The position numbers and the translations under genes were made by a program. Below the pieces are notes generated by a model. That model was not told the origin of the DNA. It did not search any database and was given only the letters and a program-made list of their open reading frames with translations. 30,045 nucleotides of DNA from contig CAZZHV010000011.1 of the NCBI GenBank assembly GCA_964654135.1, positions 1 through 30,045 on the forward strand, read 5' to 3'. The number at the start of each line of letters is the position of its first letter. Within the stretch, counting starts at the first letter, position 1. The stretch comes from CAMLQK01 sp964654135 (GTDB lineage Bacteria > Patescibacteriota > Saccharimonadia > Saccharimonadales > UBA4665). Shown here in pieces: positions 17,021-22,040 of the stretch.

Positions 17021-17889
17021 TTTTTGGAGCCTTTCGTACGACGGCCCTTAGTCTTAGATGGTTTTTTGCTGTGCTTTTTGGCAGGCTCGTTGTGTTCCTT
17101 ATGAGGAACAGCCTTCATGAGCACCGAAACGCCAGCTAGATCATCGTCAACCGTCTTCTTTGGTACGCTGTAAAGTGCCTTGCGAGCAGTTGCGGCAACC
17201 TTACCAATTTCTGTCTCTTCGTCGTGCACGATACTACCGTCGTGCATGTATACAACTCGTGTAGCGTAGCGGGTGAGTTCTGGATTGTGCGTTACAAAAA
17301 GAATCGTGTTACCGGTCTTGTGGACTTCGCTGAGCAATTCCATAACAAGGCGAGAGCTAGCGCTATCGAGGTTCCCGGTTGGCTCATCGGCAATAATAAT
17401 TTTAGGCTCGTTAACGAGGGCACGAGCAATAGCCACGCACTGTGCTTGACCACCACTCAACTGGTTAGGATAGAAGTAGGCGCGGTCGTGAAGACCAACA
17501 CGTTCTAGCATGTTGCGAGCTCGTTTAATGCGCTTGGCGGCACTAACGCCCTTGTAGGCAAGAGGCAATGCAACATTTTCGAGTACGCTAAGACGGGGCA
17601 AAAGGTTAAACGATTGGAACACAAAACCGACGGTATCACGGCGAGCTTTGGCCCGTTGCGTGGTGCGAAGTTTGGCTACCTGACGATCTTGCAATGTGTA
17701 CAAACCATGTGTTGGCTTGTCGAGCAAACCAATGATATTCATGAGTGTTGACTTGCCGCAACCACTAGGGCCCATAACGGCAACAAATTCGCCTTCTTGG
17801 ATATCTAAACTAACTTCGTCGAGGGCTACATTGGTAGCATCGCCGAAGCCGTACAGTTTACTGACGTCCTGAAGCTGAATAATAGGCAT
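17017..17889 (-). CDS. ABC transporter ATP-binding protein (MacB type) with basic C-terminal extension
   Basis: 290 residues from the ATG at 17889. Walker A GPSGCGKST, Q-loop FQSFNLLPRLSVLENV, signature LSGGQAQCVAIARAL, Walker B IIIADEPTGNLD and the H-loop VTHN are present. The Arg that normally follows the signature (QQRVAIA) is replaced by Cys. About 60 residues follow the domain, ending in a lysine/arginine-rich tail (KKPSKTKGRRTKGSKK), which is longer than usual for LolD/MacB ATPases. Codons further upstream are open, but they run antisense through the tRNA-Ser gene and are rejected. TTGGCA-N18-TACACT ends 7 nt before the ATG, pointing to a leaderless mRNA. Confidence 0.92.
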   Translation of the reverse strand: MPIIQLQDVSKLYGFGDATNVALDEVSLDIQEGEFVAVMGPSGCGKSTLMNIIGLLDKPTHGLYTLQDRQVAKLRTTQRAKARRDTVGFVFQSFNLLPRLSVLENVALPLAYKGVSAAKRIKRARNMLERVGLHDRAYFYPNQLSGGQAQCVAIARALVNEPKIIIADEPTGNLDSASSRLVMELLSEVHKTGNTILFVTHNPELTRYATRVVYMHDGSIVHDEETEIGKVAATARKALYSVPKKTVDDDLAGVSVLMKAVPHKEHNEPAKKHSKKPSKTKGRRTKGSKK

Positions 17890-17896
17890 TGACCTT

Positions 17897-17926
17897 AGTG
17901 TAACCTCGCAACACCTCTCTTGCCAA
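17897..17926 (-). promoter_or_regulatory. Promoter of the second ABC operon
   Basis: On the minus strand TTGGCA (17926-17921), an 18-nt spacer and TACACT (17902-17897), with 7 nt to the ATG. Confidence 0.55.
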
Positions 17927-18003
17927 GGTGTTTTCGTAGTAATTTTGGCAGTATATACATCACAAGTATGTAAGCTCCGCAAAAATATGCCAAAAACAAG
18001 ATT

Positions 18004-18034
18004 TTGACCAAGCGCTGCTGGGGTCTGGTATACT
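18004..18034 (+). promoter_or_regulatory. Likely promoter of tRNA-Ser
   Basis: TTGACC and TATACT (18029-18034) are 19 nt apart, slightly long. The -10 box ends 14 nt before the mature tRNA start. Confidence 0.45.
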
Positions 18035-18048
18035 AGACGTAATTCCGT

Positions 18049-18137
<89 letters not shown>

Positions 18138-18138
<1 letters not shown>

Positions 18139-18175
18139 AACTAAAAAGACTAGCACCCGCTAGTCTTTTTAGTTT
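18138..18175. terminator. Perfect 17-bp hairpin after tRNA-Ser
   Basis: Left arm 18138-18154 and right arm 18159-18175 are perfect complements with loop ACCC. Runs of A and T in the arms make it a bidirectional intrinsic terminator. It marks the border between the ordinary sequence and the atypical island. Confidence 0.85.
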
Positions 18176-18183
18176 GGTTTGAA

Positions 18184-18298
18184 GGGATTCGAACGAAGAA
18201 TGGGAGATGTTTCCAGTGAAAACATCTCTGCCGAACAGTGTCGAATCCCGGTGAGTTCACTCGCCGTAAAATGAGCACATCGCCAGTGACAATGTGCT
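18184..18298. other. Multi-hairpin element with two identical CCAGTGA loops
   Basis: An outer 9-bp stem GGGATTCGA (18184-18192) with TCGAATCCC (18241-18249) encloses a 9-bp hairpin GAGATGTTT/AAACATCTC (18204-18228). Next come GGTGAG/CTCGCC with loop TTCA (18250-18265) and AGCACATCG/CAATGTGCT (18274-18298, one mismatch). The first and last hairpins have different stems but the same 7-nt loop CCAGTGA. The outer stem resembles a tRNA T-loop sequence (TTCGAA). It could be a structured RNA, a protein-binding DNA site or the relic of an insertion at the tRNA; the transcribed strand is unknown. Confidence 0.5.
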
Positions 18299-18324
18299 TC
18301 TAATTAGGAGCGCTCTCTCAATAT

Positions 18325-18352
18325 TTGTATTTCTGTAAAAATATAGTATAAT
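18325..18352 (+). promoter_or_regulatory. Promoter of the GC-rich membrane protein gene
   Basis: TTGTAT (18325-18330), a 16-nt spacer and TATAAT (18347-18352). The leader of about 55 nt carries a TGCTTC/GAAGCA hairpin (18374-18390). Confidence 0.6.
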
Positions 18353-18373
18353 TTACCTTAGTTAGTTATGGGT

Positions 18374-18390
18374 TGCTTCCCCAAGAAGCA
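18374..18390 (+). promoter_or_regulatory. 5' leader hairpin of the GC-rich membrane protein gene
   Basis: TGCTTC, loop CCCAA, GAAGCA: a 6-bp stem close to the predicted 5' end. The other two transcripts of the island also begin with a hairpin built on CTTCT/AGAAG-type sequence. Confidence 0.5.
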
Positions 18391-18414
18391 GAAAAAGAGA
18401 AGGGAAATCAGACC

Positions 18415-19419
18415 ATGGACGGTCTCGATCCACTGTTGTGGTGGCTCTGCCTCCTCGGCAGTGCTGCTCTCGTGCTCGCCGGCGTCACTTCCATCTGGAG
18501 CTGGGCCAACCAGTTCTTCAACTGGAAGTTCAAGACCAAGCGGTTCGACGACATGCTCGCCGAAATCAGGGCGAAGAATGCCAAGAACCCCAGGGTCGAA
18601 GACGAGGAGCCGAAGGAGCCCAAGTGGCGTCGCGCTCGCATGCAGCAGATCGCTGTCCTGCGACACGGCTACACCTGGGGCCTCCCGCTGCTCGGCGCCA
18701 TGGCCTACCTGGTCTACCGTGACTTCGACCTGAAGGTCTACGTCGCGTTCGGCGCCGGCTGGTTCCTGCTCACGCGGGTCCGCTTCAGTCACGTCGTGCG
18801 CGCCACGGTGAAGCTCAACAAGCGGATCCACGAGGACGGCAAGACCCCCGGTCACCGGCTGTTCACGCACACGGCCCAGGAGCTCATCCGCCACCACTAC
18901 GAGCACGCCTTCGGGGCGCCCTCGTTCGCCAGTGTGCCGAAGAAGCACCGTCGCAAGATCTACTGGTACTTCGGTCCGGCCATCTTCCGCTACCCGGTCA
19001 ACTGGCTGTGCAACGGCGTCATGACGATCGTCAAGTTCGGCTGGATCCGCAAGCTGTTCCACCTGCGACTGGTGATGCCCCTCGTGGTCTACGGCGCTCT
19101 CGCGCTGGTCTGGCCGCTGTGGGGTGCCATCACGGTGCTGTACAACACGGCCGACATCGCCGACAAGGATCACGACCGCACGGAGCCCCGATGGAGCACC
19201 TGGTGGGCCTGGTTCACTCCCGTGCCCTCGCTGCCCAACACCGGGAAGCCCGACATCACGCCGGACCCCAACGCCTGGTACACCGGCGAGGAGACCGACG
19301 AAGAGGGTGACAAGGACAGCAGCGACGACGCTCCTCAGGACGGTGATCTCACCGAGATCACCACCAAGACCGACGAGGGCTACACCTACGGTCCGAGGAG
19401 CTCCAAGCGCACCATCTGA
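18415..19419 (+). CDS. Unknown membrane protein of atypical high-GC composition
   Basis: 334 residues from the ATG at 18415 (AAGGGA about 10 nt upstream; an in-frame TTG at 18373 lies inside the leader hairpin and is rejected). Hydrophobic segments are visible at about residues 7-30 (LLWWLCLLGSAALVLAGV), 85-122 (WGLPLLGAMAYLVY and YVAFGAGWFLL) and 225-250 (LVMPLVVYGALALVWPLWGAI). Between them are a basic cytosolic region after helix 1 and a His/Lys-rich stretch (HRLFTHTAQELIRHHYEHAF); the last 60 residues are strongly acidic and disordered-looking. I do not recognise the family. Third codon positions are nearly all G or C, unlike the flanking genes, pointing to transfer from a high-GC bacterium. 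Confidence 0.8.
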   Translation: MDGLDPLLWWLCLLGSAALVLAGVTSIWSWANQFFNWKFKTKRFDDMLAEIRAKNAKNPRVEDEEPKEPKWRRARMQQIAVLRHGYTWGLPLLGAMAYLVYRDFDLKVYVAFGAGWFLLTRVRFSHVVRATVKLNKRIHEDGKTPGHRLFTHTAQELIRHHYEHAFGAPSFASVPKKHRRKIYWYFGPAIFRYPVNWLCNGVMTIVKFGWIRKLFHLRLVMPLVVYGALALVWPLWGAITVLYNTADIADKDHDRTEPRWSTWWAWFTPVPSLPNTGKPDITPDPNAWYTGEETDEEGDKDSSDDAPQDGDLTEITTKTDEGYTYGPRSSKRTI

Positions 19420-19469
19420 TCGGCTGATCTCCTAGCACAACCCAACTCTACCCCTACAACCAACACCTA

Positions 19470-19535
19470 AAGGTGTCGGCGGCTGTGGTCACCACCACAA
19501 GATTCATCCCCCTTGAATCACAGCCGCCACACCTT
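19470..19535 (+). other. Long 3' UTR stem-loop of the GC-rich membrane protein gene
   Basis: AAGGTGT-C-GGCGGCTGTG (19470-19487) pairs with CACAGCCGCCACACCTT (19519-19535): 17 bp with a single bulged C. The loop holds an inner GATTCA/TGAATC hairpin. There is no T-run after it, so it is not itself a terminator; the terminator follows at 19571. It could protect the 3' end or bind a protein. Confidence 0.6.
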
Positions 19536-19570
19536 GCACCACCCTAAGGTGACAGATTTATGAATATGAC

Positions 19571-19590
19571 CCGCCGCATGGCGGTTTTTT
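19571..19590 (+). terminator. Intrinsic terminator of the GC-rich membrane protein gene
   Basis: CCGCC, loop GCAT, GGCGG and TTTTTT. Confidence 0.85.
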
Positions 19591-19602
19591 AGTAGCAAAA
19601 AT

Positions 19603-19629
19603 AAAAAGCTCTCCGTGTTTCAGGGGAGC
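19603..19629 (-). terminator. Intrinsic terminator directly after hammerhead copy 1
   Basis: On the minus strand GCTCCCC, loop TGAAACAC, GGAGAGC (one mismatch) and TTTTT. It begins 4 nt after the ribozyme's last stem. Confidence 0.75.
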
Positions 19630-19633
19630 CTTC

Positions 19634-19688
19634 TGCAGTTTCGACGTCAATTTGTCTCATCAGACAAGGACGGTACCTTGTGACTGCA
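19634..19688 (-). ncRNA. Type III hammerhead ribozyme, copy 1
   Basis: Read on the minus strand from 19688: stem III 5' arm UGCAGU, cleavage base C17 (19682), stem I ACAAGG/CCUUGU with loop UACCGU, core CUGAUGA (19663-19657), stem II GAC/GUC with loop AAAUUGAC, core GAAA (19642-19639) and stem III 3' arm CUGCA. Every invariant core base of the hammerhead consensus is present, U16.1-A15.1 and G16.2-C15.2 pair, and the triplet is GUC. Cleavage is expected between 19682 and 19681. It lies in the 3' UTR of gene 1, about 130 nt after the stop and directly before the terminator, so the mature mRNA would end in a 2',3'-cyclic phosphate without the terminator hairpin. Confidence 0.93.
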
Positions 19689-19769
19689 TAGTAGAAGATA
19701 GCCCGGAAGGGAAGTTGGGGTAGCCTGTTGGCTAATCCGAACGTTCCGTTCCACATCCACCACACAGCC
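19636..19769 (-). repeat. 134-nt identical 3' UTR block, copy 1
   Basis: Identical base for base to 21856-21989, same orientation, offset 2220 bp. Both copies sit about 50 nt after the stop codon of a minus-strand beta-solenoid gene. The distal part is the hammerhead ribozyme; the proximal 80 nt contain a UAGCC/GGCUA hairpin and a 15-nt segment (19690-19704) complementary to the leader of the genes 2+1 transcript. Confidence 0.97.
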
Positions 19770-19818
19770 GCGCTGCACCTCGCAAAAGCGAAAGATTAGC
19801 GCATGAGACGCGGTCAGA

Positions 19819-20817
19819 TCACCAGAGGGACCGGTTGTATACCTGGTTGTGGTTAACCCTGACCGAACCCATACCCTTGACCTCCTTGCGGAGTTCGCCG
19901 CGAACGCGCGTCAGGACGATGTTGCCCATGGCGTTCGAGGTAACGGTTGCTGTTGTGTTGCCGATGATCGCGGCCTTGCAGGTGATGCCACCCATACTTC
20001 GGGTGATGAACGCTCCGCTCTGGAGCTCACCGCCGTTGATGGTGACTTCTCCCATGCCGCGAGAATCGACTGTAGCCGTACCACGAGCCTTGGCGAGCAG
20101 GATGCGCCCCATGTCGTGGACATTGAGTCGCAGGCTTCCTGCTGCCTCGGCAATAGTGATACTGCCCTGAGCACGCGTGCTCGCGATCAGCTCACTGTCG
20201 ACGCTGCCCACCTCGATACGGCCCATGCCGTGCGTGGTGAGTTCGAGGCGCGTTGCCTTGTCGACGTAGGTCTTAGCGAACCCGTACGAGTCCAGGACCA
20301 GGTCGTCCATGCGGTGTCCGCCAACGGCAAGCAAGCCGTAGAAACGATCACCGGCACGGATGGCCATGCGTGGCGGGATGGTGAGGACGATCAGGATCTT
20401 GCGATCCAGGTCGACTCGACGCCCGTCGACGATCACACGGTTGTCGTTGATGACAGCACTGGTGCCCTCGAAGAGCTGGTCCCAGAGCGGGCGAAACAAC
20501 TTCTTGAAGAAGCCGCGCCGGCCGTCCGGGGCCTTGTCCATGAAGGGCAGCTCGCCGCTCAGGGTCAGGTGGCCGGAATGGCTGCTGATCTTGAGGGCTT
20601 CGGCCATCTCCGGGTCACCGTAGACCTTGAGGTTGACGAAGTTGGTGTTCGGCTCAACCTGGATGGCGACCTGAGCCAACACCGAATCGATGCGGATGCT
20701 CATGGTGCCGACCGTGAAGAGCCGGTTACTGACCTCGCGGACTGGCACGAACTGCGACAGGTCGCGAGGTTCCGCCAGCTGACGCGAGTTGGAAACGAAC
20801 AGACCGTTGTCGGTCAT
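19819..20817 (-). CDS. DUF4097/DUF2807-like beta-solenoid protein, paralogue 1
   Basis: 332 residues from the ATG at 20817 (GGAG 5 nt upstream; a GTG two codons earlier overlaps the Shine-Dalgarno). The N-terminus MTDNGLFVSNSRQLAEPRDL matches those of the two paralogues. After about residue 130 comes DRKILIVLTIPPRMAIRAG, then repeating strands with a Gly at each turn about every 20 residues (THGMGRIEV, VHDMGRILL, SRGMGEVTI, TRSMGGITC, TSNAMGNIVL, VKGMGSVRV). This is the pattern of putative adhesin/'head GIN' domains, here with MG instead of the usual SG. No signal peptide, sortase motif or membrane segment is visible, so it appears cytosolic. It is the second gene of its transcript, 11 nt after gene 2, and ends in the hammerhead 3' UTR. 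High GC. Confidence 0.8.
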   Translation of the reverse strand: MTDNGLFVSNSRQLAEPRDLSQFVPVREVSNRLFTVGTMSIRIDSVLAQVAIQVEPNTNFVNLKVYGDPEMAEALKISSHSGHLTLSGELPFMDKAPDGRRGFFKKLFRPLWDQLFEGTSAVINDNRVIVDGRRVDLDRKILIVLTIPPRMAIRAGDRFYGLLAVGGHRMDDLVLDSYGFAKTYVDKATRLELTTHGMGRIEVGSVDSELIASTRAQGSITIAEAAGSLRLNVHDMGRILLAKARGTATVDSRGMGEVTINGGELQSGAFITRSMGGITCKAAIIGNTTATVTSNAMGNIVLTRVRGELRKEVKGMGSVRVNHNQVYNRSLW

Positions 20818-20828
20818 GCGCACTCCTT

Positions 20829-21629
20829 CTACTTGTTGCGGTAGATCTTACCGTTGAAGGACACCGTGCCGGAGCCGGTGATCTTGGGGACACAGTCGGT
20901 GCGGACCTCATAGAGGGACACCTGACCGCTGCCGTGCTGCTCGATCCTGGCGTTGCCGGCGATGATGCCACCGTACGTAACCAGGCTCGATCCGGTGGAG
21001 ACGAACGCGCCTGAAGCGAAGCCATCGCTGATACTACAGCTGCCTTCGCCTTCAGCGGTGAGGTTGATCTCGCCGTATGCACGCTGGGCGCTGAACTTGC
21101 TCTGGTTGAACAGTGTCACCGCCATGTGGTTGGTCACGGTGCCAACTTCGACGACGCTGTTGTCCCGGGCGCGAGTCCTGAACTGTTCGACGCACTCGGC
21201 GTAGAACTCTACGTTGTCGCTCGTTTCGATGAGCACTGTGTTCGCAGGCACACCTCCGAGACCGATCCTGCCGGCAAAGTCGCACGTGTCCAGACTGATG
21301 CGGGACGGGACGGTGATGACCAGCAGGATCTCGCAGGACTCGCCGTACGCTCCTCGATCCTTGTTGAGATCGCCGAGGGCGGCGTGGCCTCCACGCGAAC
21401 AGATGTTGACCTCGTCGGCTACCTTCGGGTCGCCGTAGATGCTGATGCCGATGCCGACACGAGTGGGGTCGACGATCATCATCACCTGAGCCCGCATGTG
21501 GCTGAAGTTGATGCTCGTGACGTTGGCCAGTTCCGGGCGGTCGGGGAGGTGAACGACGGGCTCGTCGGTGATGACGTGCGGAAGCGCGAGTTCCCTGGCA
21601 CTGCAGGTGAGTAGACCGTTGATGGTCAT
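20829..21629 (-). CDS. DUF4097/DUF2807-like beta-solenoid protein, paralogue 2 (short, divergent)
   Basis: 266 residues from the ATG at 21629, chosen because MTINGLLTCSARELALPH aligns with the N-termini of both paralogues and GGAG lies 8 nt upstream. An in-frame ATG at 21704 also has AGGAG 7 nt upstream and would add 25 residues; it lies inside the leader hairpin, so two starts are possible. The protein lacks the region of about 40 residues before the PPRM segment; its version reads EILLVITVPSRISL. It has fewer Gly turns than its paralogues (YGEINLTAEGEGS, QHGSGQVSL, ITGSGTVSF). Several Cys occur, whereas its paralogues have almost none. First gene of the genes 2+1 transcript. Confidence 0.78.
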   Translation of the reverse strand: MTINGLLTCSARELALPHVITDEPVVHLPDRPELANVTSINFSHMRAQVMMIVDPTRVGIGISIYGDPKVADEVNICSRGGHAALGDLNKDRGAYGESCEILLVITVPSRISLDTCDFAGRIGLGGVPANTVLIETSDNVEFYAECVEQFRTRARDNSVVEVGTVTNHMAVTLFNQSKFSAQRAYGEINLTAEGEGSCSISDGFASGAFVSTGSSLVTYGGIIAGNARIEQHGSGQVSLYEVRTDCVPKITGSGTVSFNGKIYRNK

Positions 21630-21660
21630 GTGGATCACTCCAATGTGGGTGTTGTGGATG

Positions 21661-21734
21661 GATGTTTTCTTCGGGAGAAGGTCTACGGCCATATAAACGG
21701 CCATGGATCTTCTCCTGAAGAGCTATCTTCTACT
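21661..21734 (-). promoter_or_regulatory. Structured 5' leader of the genes 2+1 transcript
   Basis: Right and left arms at 21674-21690 and 21699-21715 form a 17-bp stem (two G-U, one mismatch) with loop of 8 nt. An alternative start (ATG 21704 with AGGAG) is buried in it. Just upstream, 21720-21734 reads on the minus strand AGUAGAAGAUAGCUC, complementary over 15 bp (one G-U) to the 3' UTR block at 19690-19704 and 21910-21924. The leader from the predicted start to ATG 21629 is about 135 nt. Confidence 0.65.
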
Positions 21735-21770
21735 TGTTAAGGTGCGACAAACCGAGTTTGAAGCAGGCTA

Positions 21771-21799
21771 ATTATACTATTTTATATCTGTTATGTCAA
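21771..21799 (-). promoter_or_regulatory. Perfect-consensus sigma70 promoter of genes 2+1
   Basis: TTGACA (21799-21794), a 17-nt spacer and TATAAT (21776-21771) on the minus strand. Both hexamers match the consensus exactly, the strongest promoter seen in the window, suggesting high expression. Confidence 0.9.
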
Positions 21800-21824
21800 A
21801 GATTATAACAGTGGTAGATAGCAC

Positions 21825-21851
21825 AAAAACCCTCCGCGCATGGGAGGGTTT
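21825..21851 (-). terminator. Intrinsic terminator directly after hammerhead copy 2
   Basis: On the minus strand AAACCCTCC, loop CATGCGC, GGAGGGTTT and further T. It begins about 3 nt after the ribozyme and ends 25 nt before the -35 box of the genes 2+1 promoter. It differs in sequence from the terminator after copy 1 but takes the same place. Confidence 0.9.
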
Positions 21852-21853
21852 TC

Positions 21854-21908
21854 TACAGTTTCGACGTCAATTTGTCTCATCAGACAAGGACGGTACCTTG
21901 TGACTGCA
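21854..21908 (-). ncRNA. Type III hammerhead ribozyme, copy 2
   Basis: Same structure as the copy at 19634-19688: stem III UGCAGU with ACUGUA, stem I ACAAGG/CCUUGU, core CUGAUGA and GAAA, stem II GAC/GUC, triplet GUC. Cleavage is expected between 21902 and 21901. The only change is at 21855, which turns a G-C pair of stem III into G-U and therefore keeps the fold. It lies in the 3' UTR of gene 3. Confidence 0.93.
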
Positions 21909-21989
21909 TAGTAGAAGATAGCCCGGAAGGGAAGTTGGGGTAGCCTGTTGGCTAATCCGAACGTTCCGTTCCACATCCACCACACAGCC
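21856..21989 (-). repeat. 134-nt identical 3' UTR block, copy 2
   Basis: Identical to 19636-19769. Beyond the identical core the flanks diverge, yet a hairpin is kept at the same place with a different sequence: CCCACC/GGTGGG here against TTCGC/GCGAG near copy 1. That is what a selected RNA structure would look like. Confidence 0.97.
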
Positions 21990-22040
21990 CGCGCTAGCCC
22001 ACCTCAGGGTGGGTGTTACGCGTCAGACGCTGGCATTAGT

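Noticed and set aside
18168..18260. A second, inverted tRNA gene downstream of tRNA-Ser
   Set aside because: The GGATTCGAAC and TCGAATCCC pieces look like T-loop sequence, but no T stem, acceptor or anticodon arm can be built around them.
19636..21989. LTR-like pair of a retrozyme or retroelement
   Set aside because: The blocks are short 3' UTRs followed by terminators, with no primer-binding site, reverse transcriptase or target duplication visible.
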